A DNA stretch of 64,000 nt from Paragyromitra xinjiangensis. Taxonomy: Eukaryota > Ascomycota > Pezizomycetes > Pezizales > Discinaceae. Positions 48,868 to 60,539 of the stretch are shown here, piece after piece. Location: the NCBI GenBank assembly GCA_038503065.1, contig JBCAMK010000005.1, positions 2,170,001 through 2,234,000 of the forward strand, written 5' to 3'. The notes under the pieces are model-generated. The model worked only from the letters and a program-made list of their open reading frames with translations. It searched no databases and was not told the DNA's origin. Every line of letters begins with the position of its first letter. Position 1 is the first letter of the stretch. A program made the translations under genes and the position numbers.

Positions 48868-49734
48868 CTACCCCTCCTTAAGCACCTCCACCCTCGCCCC
48901 CCTCGTATTCTCCTCCAGTAAATCGACGTCCTCCGCAGCAGTAAGCGGTCTCCCAACCGTAATCCCCACCGTACTCCTCTCCATCCTATCACCATCCACA
49001 CCACCCCCCACCGTCTTCGTCTTCGTCCCCTTCGCAACCTCCACATCCGCCTCTGCACATCCACATTTATACGCCTCCGTAACCCTCCCACAGTCGAACT
49101 CCGGCTTCCGGAGTCGCTCGTTCACCAGATTATGGATGTGGCAGCCCCATTGCGAGGCCGCGTCGCGAGAGGATGTTTGTGGTGGGTAGAGCGTTAGGAG
49201 TTTTTGAAAGTGGGTTGCGCACTCGCCGCTGTCTCGTTAGCCACCATGAGGTTGGGAGAGGGAGAGGGGGTGTACCAGGGGTAGAGTCGTGCGAATAGTA
49301 GTAGATACGTATGTAGCGCCTGTCGTTCGTCCGGCGTTGGCTTCTTTGGATATCGCGCGAGAGTAGTGTGTAGTAGTTTCCAAGACGCACGACCAAGTTC
49401 TGCTCTAGTTGTTGTTAGTAGGTTAGAGTATGGGGGGGAGAGGATGGTACTTTATTGTTTCGTTCCCTAGCTTTGGCATGATGGTGTTACCGTGTAATAG
49501 CTCTTCTGAGATTTTCTTCCCAGCGAGACCCACCTCTGGGGCGACGCTATCGGGGGCGATTGCGAAGCCGCCTGAGTTTACGGTTTTCAGGGCGGTTGTG
49601 GCTTCTTTGGTTGTGATGGAGGAGGGGGAGGAGTAGGTTGATTTGCTGGAGTCGGAGCTGGGGAGGAGGATGTAGGAGAAGAAGATGAAGAGGGTTATGA
49701 ATGTTGCGATGAGGGGGAGACGGTTTCTGGCCAT
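48868..49734 (-). CDS. ERV2: Erv2-like FAD-dependent sulfhydryl oxidase (ER)
   Basis: Flavin-linked thiol oxidase of the ERV/ALR family. It passes electrons from protein thiols to oxygen and helps disulfide formation in the secretory pathway. Exons 49734-49451, 49404-49276 and 49228-48868 give 257 residues. The N-terminus is a signal anchor (LPLIATFITLFIFFSYILL, about residues 6-24). The catalytic domain has ASWKLLHTTLARYP, the redox-active CGEC (138-141), SQWGCHIHNLVNERL, and EFDC (Cys 167 and 184 as the usual structural pair). A CGC at 193-195 matches the shuttle motif of the Erv2 tail and separates it from mitochondrial Erv1. About 60 further residues are Lys/Glu/Thr-rich and of unknown use. 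It is divergent from the aminotransferase gene, 355 bases away. Confidence 0.93.
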
Positions 49735-50089
49735 TGTGTGGTTTGGGGGTATCGTGGAGTGGAGAGGTGCTGTAAGGTCAGGACTCGGTAAAACATGGCG
49801 CGGATCGTTCAGGAGATTTTGGGATTTGCTTGGACCCGTTGGTGATACGATGGCTGGTTGGGGCAGTTGCTGGCGAAACCCTAGCCCTGGGAATAAGATT
49901 CAGTAGGAGTTACTGTAGGACAGACTCCCCGTTCTCCACTCTACGCGCAGAGACGCACAATACAGCAAGACTCCCGGAACTTCCCGTGCCCCGCCCCCGC
50001 GTTCCATATCCGTTCCTGCATTTACCTTCAAAAGCCCCGCATCCCCGCAAACAGCAACCCGCCATACGATCATTCACCCCCAACCCACA
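49735..50089. promoter_or_regulatory. Shared divergent promoter
   Basis: The 355-base gap between the start codons of the minus-strand oxidase and the plus-strand aminotransferase must hold both promoters and leaders. The right half is C-rich on the + strand and the left half G-rich. No TATA element stands out. Confidence 0.5.
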
Positions 50090-51347
50090 ATGGCTTTCCC
50101 ACCCCCTCCCACCAACTCAATCGGTACGTCTCCCCCTCCCCCACAAGACCCTGCTAACCCTCCTCCAGACTGGACCGACATCGGCTTCAAAGTCCGCGAA
50201 GTCAACGGCCACGTCGAATCCCACTACAGCGTCCACACCGGAACCTGGACCACCCCCCAATTCATCCCCTCCCCCTTCCTCTCCATCCACGGCCTCGCCC
50301 CAGGTCTCAACTACGGCCAACAATGCTACGAAGGACTCAAAGCCTTCCGCGGACCCGACGACACCTCAATCCACCTCTTCCGTCCTGAACTCAACGCCCG
50401 TAGAATGCAACACAGCGCATCCTTCATCGCTATGCCTGCCCCTCCTGAAGACCTCTTCCTCTCCGCAGTCAACATGGCCGTTGCCATGAACGCCGAATTC
50501 GTCCCCCCTCACTCCACCGGCGCGAGTATGTACGTTCGTCCATTACTCTTCGGAAGCTGCGCCCAGCTCGGTCTAAACCCACCAGACGAATACACCTTCG
50601 TCGTACGTCCTCCCCCCTCTCCCTTCTGGCGTGCGCTGACGATCTAGGTCTATGTACTCCCTGTTGGAGTCTACCACGGCGTCCACCCCGTCGCCTGTCT
50701 CATCCTCGAAGACTTCGACCGTGCAGCTCCAAATGGAACCGGTTCAGCAAAGGTAGGAGGTAACTACGCTCCCGTCCTAGTCCACTCTGAGGCCGCGCGA
50801 AAAGCTGGCTTCGGTATCACTCTTCATCTTGACTCGCAGACCCGCACGCATATCGATGAGTTTTCGACGTCTGGGTTTCTGGGGATTAAGAAGGAGGGTG
50901 AGGAGACGACGCTGGTGGTTCCGGATAGTAGGAGTGTGATTCGTTCTGTGACGAGTCAGAGTGTGCAGGAGATTGCGGCGAGTTGGGGGTGGAAGGTTGA
51001 GACTAGACCAGTGGGTTGTTCTTCTGATTGTAAGAGGGCTGGGCTGATTGGTGTAGGTTCCGTTGGAGGAGTTGAACGGGTTTACGGAGGTTATGGCGGC
51101 GGGGACGGCGGCGGCGTTGGTGCCGATTAAGAGTGTTACGATGAGGTCGACTGGGTTGGAGATTGTGTATTGTGGGGATGAACCAGGGGATGGGGTGGTG
51201 GCGTTGTTGGGTACGTTGAAGGGGATTCAAACGGGGAGGTTGCCGGATGTATTTGCGTGGTTGAGGAAGGTGACGCCCCCGCCGGATACGGGGGTGGAGG
51301 GGCATAGGGGTGGGGGGAGTGAGGAGAGTGTTAGTCAGGCTCCGTAG
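50090..51347 (+). CDS. Class IV (branched-chain type) aminotransferase
   Basis: PLP enzyme of fold type IV that should move amino groups between branched-chain amino acids and 2-oxoglutarate. Exons 50090-50123, 50169-50602, 50648-51010 and 51057-51347 give 373 residues; the first exon is only 34 nt. Motifs: [16 protein letters not shown], the RPELNARRM block, [19 protein letters not shown], and [10 protein letters not shown] with the PLP lysine near residue 191. [13 protein letters not shown] takes the place of the usual EVGTMN-type loop. By recollection the EFSTS form is typical of the fungal TOXF-like subgroup, sometimes linked to secondary metabolism, so the substrate may not be a standard branched-chain amino acid. 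No mitochondrial targeting peptide is seen, so a cytosolic location is likely. The neighbours give no biosynthetic cluster. Confidence 0.9.
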
Positions 51348-51848
51348 GGATGAAAATGGGTGTGGGGTTAAAAGTTTAGGGAGTCGTTTTGGGGCTTGGA
51401 AATGATAAAATTTACGGGTTTGGTGGTTTTGTGTAGAGGATGAATCATGAGTATAACGGTTAGATGTAGAGTTGATATACGGGGTCACCGTGGGAATTTA
51501 GTGCGAATGTGTAACGTCCGAGTGATGGTACGTGACCTTGACTGAGCTAATCCTAGTGAATAGTTGTATATTCTATTTGAAAATGGTAGACTGGCTCTAA
51601 GATTTATAACAAAGAGATAAATGCGGCTTGATATAATAATATAATCGAAAGTAAAAGTTGAGAAAATACCAGAAAGTTAAACGCGAGAAGAATTAAATAG
51701 ACCTCACTCATACAACGCCCATTTGGAGCCCTTGTGCACCACCACGTGATGCAGACAATATTTCGTGTCTATTTTTTTCGAGGACTTGTCTATAAGCCTT
51801 AGTTAGGTTTCCGCATATCCACACAACCCTGGGGCCTACCAAACATAC
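51348..51848. other. Convergent intergenic spacer
   Basis: Spacer between the 3' ends of the aminotransferase (+) and the first F-box gene (-). AT-rich, no gene seen. Confidence 0.5.
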
Positions 51849-53127
51849 CTACTTCCTCTTGGCCAATTTCCTCGCCCGCTGACGTTGCCGGCGCTCAACA
51901 TCCACCCACAGCCAAGGCGCATCAAGTAGATTCGGACACCTCCAAAACCTCTTCATCCCCTCAGCACACCCGGACCCAATCGGAGCCCACCCCTTCAGGA
52001 TAATATTCTGCAAATCCAAACTCTCCACCCCCCTCGAATCCCCTCGATACAGGTATCTCGCACACTTAAACAAATCCAAGCTCTTCTTCGAAACCACATG
52101 ACTTTCATCCGAGAATGAGAGCTCGCGAAGCCGTGGAGCGTTGGCGACGAGCTCGATGAAATATTTCGAGATCTGATCTTCACTTACTCCCTGTTTCGAG
52201 TCAGCGTGATATGTGATCCTGGAAGACCGTAGCATGGGTAACGGGTAGAATATAGTGGTGTCGATATCCTCGCATGATGCCGTCATTCCCAGCTCGATCA
52301 CTTCAAGCTCGGGGAAGAAGCTCCCCAGTCGTACCATCGCGGGTAGAGATATCACCCAGAACGGTACGATCAGGGTCTTTAGGCGACTGGGGTTTCCTTG
52401 GCGTGCATACGGGGTGGAGAATCTCTTGAGGATGGTCTCGTCGATCCTTAGGTGGGATACATTTCTGCCTTCGATTCTGACGTGGAGGAGGTTTGGCATC
52501 GATGATAGGAGTGCGCTGACCTCGTCTGGTGATAGGTGGAAGGATGGCTCGTGTCCGCCTGTTAGGGTGAAGTTGGTGATTCGTGGTAGGTTGATTTGGT
52601 TCTTCCGGATTTGTTTGCACAAATGAACGACGGTGGAGTTTAGGAGTGGCCAAGCGCCAATGAGAGAGAGGGAGCTGAGTGCGTGGTTCTGCTGTTGGAG
52701 CCGTTTGATAATCCCGATAACGCTCCCGGTCGTGCACTATCTTGATAAGTAAAAAAGCAAGTTTTTTAGATCAGAAAAGTAATATGATGGCTCACGTATG
52801 ACATATCTATACTGAGTTCCTTGACATTGCCTTTCGGGATCAAAGGTTCTATAGACGGACATGTCCCCAGTGGAGTCGGCTGAATCATGTATGCTAAAGT
52901 TGGACCCACGAGGGATCTATCAACTTCAACAGTCTGCCATAACGATTTCTCGTGAACAAGTCCTTGGAAGCTCTTTGATACCAGCAGTGTAGTTTTGAGT
53001 CGTTGTCGAAATGGGATATGTTTGAAAACCTCGATGATCACTTTGGGGGGTTGATTAGTCTTGGCTCCGTTTGAAATGGGATAAAAGAGAGCTTACGTTC
53101 TGTGGGAAGACGTCCAAGACTACCCAT
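51849..53127 (-). CDS. F-box protein, tandem paralogue 1
   Basis: Probable substrate receptor of an SCF ubiquitin ligase. Exons 53127-53097 (31 nt), 53040-52796 and 52736-51849 give 387 residues. The F-box covers about residues 4-50: LGRLPTELIIEVFKHIPFRQ, then LLVSKSFQGLVHEKSLWQTV. The rest has leucine-rich segments (LSSLSLIGAWPLL, LPRITNFTLTGG, MPNLLHVRIEG, FPELEVIELGM, APRLRELSFSDE) consistent with degenerate LRRs that bind the target. It ends in a conserved-looking RFWRCPNLLDAPWLWVD and a basic tail. The same layout recurs in the gene 1.4 kb further on: F-box, linker with PKG..KEL, leucine-rich body, and a C-terminal CP..(L/I)..APW motif. The start is the only ATG close to the F-box; exon 1 could extend upstream in a way I cannot see. 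Confidence 0.82.
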
Positions 53128-54501
53128 GCCATTTCTGTCTACAATCCCGGAAAGCGTGCGAGGGGAACTGCATTGCACCTTCTTGGGTTTCCAATGCTCG
53201 CGGAAATAGGCCATTGAAGCGAAAGTAAAAGTGAGTTTCGGAGGGATTTGAATGTAGAATAGCCGGACGTCTGCGACAAAGAAGATGAGTTATGGAGGAT
53301 TATAGCAGATAAGAAGGGCTTTGAAGAGTGGTGGGAAAAAAAAAAGTGGTTGCTAAAAATTTCATCGCAGATGAAAGGCGTGCCTAATCCATAGAATTAA
53401 GCCAAGAATAGCCGCGTTGGATTCAAAATCAACCAAGGGGAACACAAGTAAAAAATCAAAAACCCGGGACCGACTTCAATCGCAAATTTGCGCGTCGTGA
53501 TGTGCATCGGTGTCTAGCCAATTATATTCGAGGATTTTCGCAATGTCTCAGATATTGTACGGGTTGTGATTTTCACTAATTCAATACTGCGTGCGACTAC
53601 TCCCCCCAACCCTTATGAGCTATCATTTCCGTCTGAATTTTGTTCATACTCTAAGCGAGTGAGATACTATGACGTCGGACCTTGCCGGTTCGTACTATTC
53701 TATCCCTATTTCTACGAGGGCCTCTCATCCGTTCGGAGTCGCTTCACCGGTCATGAGAGAGTTACGGTTAGTTACGTGTGGTCATTCTGTTATAATGATA
53801 ATTAATCCTACTAGTAAAGACTGTAACGCCCAACTCCGAAGCCCGAGAAACTGCATTCAAGAGCCCGATATTGATAAAACTCTAACTCGCAGTGTTTTTT
53901 ATGAACTCGCCCCTAGCCGAGGAACATTACATGGATGGTAAATCTGTCTGTCTGTGGGGAAATTGCAAAAGTAAAGACAGCCATCCATCGCGAGCTGCGT
54001 AGTCAGGGTACTTTATTAGATTATAACTTTGTAATACAGGCGAAAATATCTTATCTTAACCTACATGTATTTCCTGCGATAGGTTCGAAGAGACAGAAAT
54101 TTAGAAACAGAACTCAACTAGTGGGGTTCCCAAAAAGAACAAATGTTTATTGCTTAGAAACTCGCGCATATATAGCAACCGCCTAATATGCTCGTGGGGG
54201 AATCTCAAGAGTATGAGAGAGTTACCCCAAGATGTAATAAGCAACGGTGTGAGGGAGTTCACAAGGATGGTGAAACCCGGTATTTTCTTTTGTAATACGC
54301 ATTAGCGATTGTACGACAACAAATAATATCGGCAACAAATGGCTATCAACGACTGCGAGACAACGATAGAGAATGAATAATAATATCTTCCAATTGTTCC
54401 GTGCTACAAAAGTCCAAGCCCAAGTCATTGCTAATCACTCGCTGTATAAATTAACACAAAAGAAACCTCAACCATTATCATAAGAATCATCAAAAGGACC
54501 A
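53128..54501. other. Spacer between F-box paralogues
   Basis: Upstream of F-box gene 1 there is C/A-rich sequence. From about 53.5 kb the stretch is AT-rich and broken, with a TACATGTA at 54062. Frames at 53566-53805 and 53935-54186 have no gene-like features. No third F-box copy is visible. Confidence 0.45.
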
Positions 54502-55894
54502 TCAAATAAGTGCTTTCTCCGAGCTAATCCACGGCGCCTCTATTGCCTTTGGACAACTCCATAACTTACCCTCCTTACCCACCCATTCCTCTTCAATATC
54601 ACTCCATCCTTGCAACACAACCTTCCTCAATTCCGGACTCACAACCCTCCATCCCGGTTCTTCATCATATAATCTCTTCCCAAACTTAAGCAAATCTATT
54701 CGTTCTCTTCTCACCTCTGGATTCATAAAGCTCGGAGGCCACCCAAACTTATTCTTCCACGTCAATTCACGAAGCTCCAGCGCATGACTGATAAGAGTGA
54801 TGAAAAAACTAGATAATCTATCCTCGGTCATTTCAGTTTCAATTTCATCATAGCCAGACATCGTAAATGCTTTTAAGTGAGGTAGAGTAAAGACGCAGTG
54901 AGAGTGCTCGTAGCTTCTAGCTGTAATAGTATGGCACTCAAAAGCCTCCAGCTTAGGGAAGTATCTTCCAAGGTTCTCAAGCGCACACATAGTAAAGGGC
55001 CAACAGCCAAGCAAGAGTGTCCGAAGCTCCGGACGAGCTATGTATATCCTTTGAAGGATATTCATATCGGCCAACTCCAAAGAAGGAGCAAGAGGTTGTG
55101 CAAAATGTCCTGGAATCCGCAGGTTTACAAGTTTTGGCATGAACTTGATCAGATCGATCAGCTGGTGAGCAGGCGGGGGGCGATAAATTCCCATTTCTCC
55201 AACACCGCCCAACTCGAAGGTTGTGATCTGGGTTAGGTTTACGCGAAGCGCCACAGGAGGTGCCCCCGCCTGCTCCCAGAGTTGGTAGACAAACGCGTCT
55301 ATCCAGTAACCCTTCACGGTTAGTGAAGTAAGTGCATGGTCCTGTAGATGTAAGTATTGCATCACCTTGATACGGAGTGTTCGGGTTGTCACTGATCTCT
55401 AGTTAGCTTTATTTCTAAATTCGGGTTCGGTGGCGAACATACTATGCATATCCTGCTCCTCCAGTTCCAAGTTTAACTTTTTAATAGACCCTTTTGGCAG
55501 TAAGATATTTCCAGATGGTGTTGGCTTGAGCATATTTAGGAGCGCTGATCCATTTATTTCTTTACATGTTCCAACGGTGTGCCAGAGAGACTTTTCGGCC
55601 ATGAGACCTTGGAATGACTTGGAAACTTGGAGTACCATTCTGATGCGTTGGTAGAAGGGGAGGTATCCAAAGATTTTCAAAATCACTATTTGCTGTTAGT
55701 TTGGGTATTGTGTGCTGGATGTAGGAGGGGCGGAAGATACGTTCTATAGGGAGCTTTTTAAGGTCGCCCATACGATTTGCGTTGACATAAGCCCATTCAT
55801 TATCAGCTAGGTAGGTTGCAGGTTGCTTAGGCTGCTCATCGGAAGATCCAAGTGGATCTTGCGCAACTAGACCCTCGGAGGTTGGAGTGGACAT
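54502..55894 (-). CDS. F-box protein, tandem paralogue 2
   Basis: Paralogue of the gene at 51849-53127. Exons 55894-55741, 55685-55443 and 55391-54502 give 428 residues. Residues 1-42 are a hydrophilic extension absent from paralogue 1. The F-box follows: LKKLPIELILKIFGYLPFYQ and VLQVSKSFQGLMAEKSLWHT. Both introns fall at the same places as in paralogue 1: after LP.E in the F-box (phase 1) and after the short Leu/Glu segment following PKGSIKKL. The leucine-rich body includes MPKLVNLRIPG, RPELRTLLLGCWPF, FPKLEAFECHT and HALELRELTW. It ends in LWSCPKAIEAPWISSEKA, matching the CP...APW end of the other copy. The two have diverged strongly outside the F-box, so the duplication is old or the target-binding part evolves fast. 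Confidence 0.82.
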
Positions 55895-56441
55895 ATTTGA
55901 ATATCGCCGTAGTTAACCTAAATCACACAAAGGGTTGAGTGGTTCTTGGAGAATTTCAAGTTACTGTGAAGAAGTATTATTGAGGCTCTGTTTCGAAAGT
56001 GCTCCCGTGGGTGAGGAATAAAAGGCATCGGATACTGTAGAGGTATATAACGACTCTTTCTTTGGAATATAATTCAAAGTGACACGCAATGGATTAGAAT
56101 TATTGCAACATCACTCTAGTTCTCATAGTAGGCTTTTAGGCATCGTCATTGAATTCCCTCTATCATATGTTATCCTAATATCTCTGGCATCAGATGAGAT
56201 CCCTTGTTGAAGCAATAGAATGCTATCGAATACATACCATGGCTGGAAACTGAACATGCGCGATTCTAAAATTCTAGATTTCTACTTCCCGGGCCCACCT
56301 ATTATATGTAGTCTTGCTCCTATCCTACTTGACTAGTTTCCACCCCAACTCTTGCTGACTAAAAACTATAACCTTACAGATCAACCACCAAGAGCATATA
56401 GCTAGCGATTTCCAAAAGCGAATGTGAAACAAATCAACCCC
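55895..56441. other. Intergenic
   Basis: Upstream of F-box gene 2 and downstream of the Uba4 gene. AT-rich, nothing further seen. Confidence 0.5.
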
Positions 56442-58078
56442 TTAATACTCTGGAAATTCTCCTCTAGCCCCGCTCCTTGCCCACTCCCTAATCCCTCCCC
56501 TCACATCCCATACCCTTCCTTCTGCCACCCCTGCATCCTTCAAAATTCTTGTTACGATCTGCGAATCATTCCCGAGGCGACAAAGCACATAAACCGCAGC
56601 ATTTCCTTCTAGTTTCGGTTTTAGGGATGGTGGAATCTTACTCGACGCTTCTACTTGGGACGCAGTAGAGGAGGCGGAGGAGCTACCAAAGATAGCTTCG
56701 AATTCAGAGAAAGGGGTATCTACAAACACATTAATTTTGTTCATAGGAACTAGAACTTTAATTAGTAGGATAGGAATGGCAGACTTACTCCAACTATCGC
56801 CGAGATGGCAAATCCCAAATTGAGTTTCATCGCGGACGTCAAGGAGCATATGGGGGTGCCCCGAGTCACGAATCTTCTTATACTCCGTGGCGCTTACTCT
56901 CTCATCAGGTTTCAACAATCCCACGGGAGAAACCGTCCCACAAAAAGCAACATAATCCATTCTTCCATCCTCAATAGCACTCCTCGTAATCTTCTCCTCT
57001 GGAACATCCGGTTCTCCACACGCTACACACTTACTCCTTTTGCCACGCATCTTAAAATGACGGAAAGCAAGTTCAGGATATGCAGAAAATACTGTCATTT
57101 TCTGTTCAGCTCCTGTAGCTGGTACCCCCGGGTCTCTAGATATAACTTTGATGGCCTGGAGGGCCTGCAGCACTCCCATCACACCCACTACTGGTCCTAG
57201 AACCCCTCCCTCTCCGCAACTTGTTATGCTTTCGGCTGGTGGTGGGCGAGGCCAGATACAGCGGTAACATGGTCCTATCCCAGGTGGATCATTGAGGATA
57301 ATGAGTTGGCCGTCTTTTCGGAGGGCAGAGGCAGAGACAACGGGTTTAGAGAGGATTACAGCAGTATCAGATATGAGATAGCGAAGAGAAGGGTGATCGG
57401 TACAGTCAAGGATGAGGTCGTAGTTTTGAAAGATAGCGAGAGCATTCGTGGAGGAAAGGGCGTAGGGGTGGGGAATGTAGGTTGGGTGGGGGTTTAAGCT
57501 GTGATGCTGGATGTATCAGTATCAACATACAAGAGAACAAGCATAGAATAATTTCTAATGCATACTCCTCCAGATAAGTAATAGCAGATTTAACTTTCGA
57601 CATCCCCACTCTAGAGCTTGCATGTAGGATTTGTCTGTGCAGATTCGAGTGCTCAACCGAGTCATGGTCAATAATCCCAATGGTTCCCACTCCGGCTCCT
57701 GCAAGATAGGCAGCAGCTGGACAACCCAAACCTCCAGCGCCAACAACAAGAACTTTGGCACGTTTTAAACGAAGTTGACCTACATAACCAGTTAGTCACC
57801 ATTATAACTCGGGAAACTAGGAACAAACCTTCGAGCCCGATTTCAGGCATAATCATCTGTCTGCCATACCGTTTGTATTCATCCAGTGAGAGGGGTAGCT
57901 CTTCTTTTTCAAAGTTATTACTTGTTTGTTCAGAAATTGAAAGTTCACTGGTGACTCCCGAAACAGGATGTGGATGCGGGGCACCAGGCGTTGAACGAAC
58001 GTACGCAAGCTCAGCTTCGAGCTCCTGAATCCGCTGCCTTAACGCAGCATTCTCTGATTCAATACTTACAGTTGCCAT
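56442..58078 (-). CDS. UBA4: Uba4/MOCS3 E1-like adenylyl- and sulfurtransferase
   Basis: Activates the ubiquitin-like protein Urm1 by adenylation and thiocarboxylation for tRNA wobble-uridine thiolation and urmylation. In many eukaryotes it also serves molybdopterin synthase. Exons 58078-57829, 57779-57566, 57498-56789 and 56749-56442 give 493 residues. A short N-terminal coiled coil ([16 protein letters not shown]) precedes the MoeB/E1 domain: [21 protein letters not shown], nucleotide-binding [31 protein letters not shown], and [21 protein letters not shown] and CVACGEP supply zinc-type CxxC pairs. [11 protein letters not shown] leads into a C-terminal rhodanese domain ([15 protein letters not shown]) with active-site Cys near residue 448 in [11 protein letters not shown]. 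The last acceptor could lie 6 nt upstream, adding two residues. Confidence 0.94.
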
Positions 58079-59066
58079 GTTTGAGGTCCAGAAAATGGAT
58101 AGGATGCCACTTCTAGTGGAGAATTAGGGTTAGTGTGACTGAGAAACCTCGGTATAGGTTTACCCGGCTTTGATATTAGTAACTGTAATCATGGCTTGTC
58201 ACTCGCCACATCAAAAGCTGCATTACCAACACCGCCATCCTGAAGTCTTGTTTTCTGGTCCCTAAGAGTTCCCCGCCGGATTGTTAGTATAAATCAGTTT
58301 ACTTGATTTCCTTAAGCTTCCAGCCCAAAATACGCGCAAGGAGATCACATGATCCACCACCCATCATTCATGCCAAACCACAATTATAGAGCTCCCCCGC
58401 AGATGAGGTACACAGTTCCCACAAGAATATTAAAATTGGGATTAGGATATCCATGTAGAAGAAGCAATAATGTTGCCTGAGAAAATCCTTAGCCCATAAG
58501 CGGTACCCAGCTGATAATCAAAAATCTCATGAATGCCTGCCTTCTACTCAATCGCTCCAGCTAGACAAAAAATAAGTCTCGACAACAACTCAACTAAACA
58601 CCATATCAATTGTTTATCGGAGTTAGGGTATGAATACGGTATAAGTCTCGCTGTTGAATTTTCATTATAGCCCTCGATAAGCTGTTTCGTAAGGCAGCCA
58701 ATTAGGTTGATTCTGTTGCTAATCGCTTATGTAGTACCCCAACACCAATAGATTCAGACATTCTGTGCTACCTTAAAACAGGCCCCCTGTTACCCCACTC
58801 GAAGCCCAGCTTTTAGGCAGCCCTCCGTCTTCGAAACATACAGTGGGATAGTTCTCGACCCATAATCCTACTACCTACAGCTTTCTCGATTTCACACCCG
58901 CTTTGCTCTGCTTAGCCTTCTGTGGGAATTCCTCAGAAACACAGAGAGAGAATTTCTCTACCCAAAAGTCCCTCGATTATTCCACCATTTTTAGTCCTCC
59001 TAGCAGCTATTCCGGAGGGTCCGACAATGGGATCATATATACAAATACCTCTTATAAGGCATTCCC
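58079..59066. other. Divergent upstream region
   Basis: Roughly 1 kb between divergent genes (Uba4 on -, TPR gene on +). No gene supported. Overlapping frames at 58903-59143 lie just before the TPR start and are not needed by the model. Confidence 0.4.
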
Positions 59067-60314
59067 ATGTGCCTTGGTTCTCATCGAATATCCCTCGTGA
59101 GTGTAGCTACTCGAATGTTAGTAATGACCTGAAAGGATATTGACTCCAATTCCTCGGACCCATCAGGGACAGAAAGAACCACACGGGCAAAAATAGCTGA
59201 TGAATGTTTACGAAGCGGTTATTACGAAGAGGCACTCTCGTTGTATCAGAAGGAATTGGATTACCTACGCAGACGGGGCATCGGATCAACGGGGCAAGAT
59301 GTATATGGCCTTGCTTTATACGACGTTGCGTTAACGTCCTCTTGTCAGTGCAAGTGGAAAGATGCGGTTAAGGCTGGCGAAGAGGCAATGGAATGCCTTA
59401 ACTCCGACCACTACTTGAACCCTGACTGCCAGGGTCCTAAAGACCCGACTCGTTATGCAAATATCTATCTCGTTGCTAGATTCATGGCTGATTTATACCT
59501 ATATCTGGGCCGATACGAGGAGGGGGAGTCTTTGCACAATCGTGTGATGAGTACCTGGCCAACCGATGCGGATGACACTGTCGACATTGGTAATCTCATT
59601 AGTCTCGCCAAATACTCCTATTTCCGAGCCACGATAGACCTCGAACATGTGTTCGTAATCATTGCCTATGCACAGCAAGCAATTGAGAAAAAGGAGGACC
59701 CGAAGTTCACACATCTCTACAGCCAAGAACTTAAAATTCTCAAAGGCTATGTCTTGCAGGCAAAACGCAAATACAAAGACGCTGGTCTAATCTACCAACA
59801 GGTGTACGATAGTCTAAAGAAGGAATTAGGTGATGAGCATCCAACCACCGTTTTCACCTCTATGCGTATCGCCGAGATCTACCTTCTCCAAGAAGAGCAC
59901 GAAAGGTCTCTCGATCTCTTTGAAGCAGCGCAGTCTATCTCCGAACTCACGCTAGGGAAAGACCATAACAATATCCTTGACGCAACATATCACATCGCAT
60001 GCATTTACGAGATCCTGGGGAACCATTATAAGGCGCTCGAGCTGTTTGAGCAGGTACGGAATACTCGAACAGCAACACTCGGAGCGAACCATATATCCAA
60101 CCTCGATATCTTTGAATCCTTAGGTTCTATCTCGTTTGCGCGGGGGAAAAGGGATAACGCGATCAAATATTTCCAAACGGCATCAGATGGCCGAAAGGAA
60201 ATACTAGGGGCTAGGCACCAGCTTACCCTTGAAGCCCTGGATAACTTGGACTCCTGCAGGAATCCGACGATGACAGCTCTGCTATATCCGAAATTCCGAT
60301 ATATGGAGTGTTAA
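59067..60314 (+). CDS. TPR-repeat protein (kinesin-light-chain-like repeats)
   Basis: Protein made almost wholly of tetratricopeptide repeats of about 42 residues, of the kinesin-light-chain type common in fungal scaffold and NLR-like proteins. My model has a 30-nt first exon (59067-59096), a 39-nt intron (GTGAGT..AAAG) and exon 59136-60314, giving 402 residues. The frame is closed upstream of 59136, so a first exon is required; this choice is uncertain. Repeat helices are visible at AKIADECLRSGYYEEALSLY, TRYANIYLVARFMADLYLYL, AGLIYQQVYDSLKKELGDEH, RIAEIYLLQEEHERSLDLFE, YHIACIYEILGNHYKALELF and LGSISFARGKRDNAIKYFQT. No NB-ARC, NACHT or kinase domain is present. Related TPR sequence with frameshifts continues downstream, so this may be the intact front of a once longer gene. 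Confidence 0.75.
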
Positions 60315-60539
60315 CGAGCGTGTGGGGTAGAATAGGGAATGTGGCCCATCCAAGGGCCCTTTCAGCTATCAAACGGATGTTCGGTTGTATCGTAGTATCT
60401 GAAATACTTGGCGAGAATGTGAATAGTACGCACAAACAGATACCCGAGAGGCAAGTGTTGGCGCTTTGAATAGAACACTCGGATACAATTGAAAGCAAGC
60501 TATGTCTTATACAAAGCTCCCTTATCTATAACGAAAAAA

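Noticed and set aside
48734..49189. 151-codon + frame
   Set aside because: Antisense to the Erv2-like gene and made of Pro/Ser runs from C-rich sequence.
51003..51488. 161-codon - frame
   Set aside because: Antisense to the last exons of the aminotransferase; Arg/Pro/His-rich.
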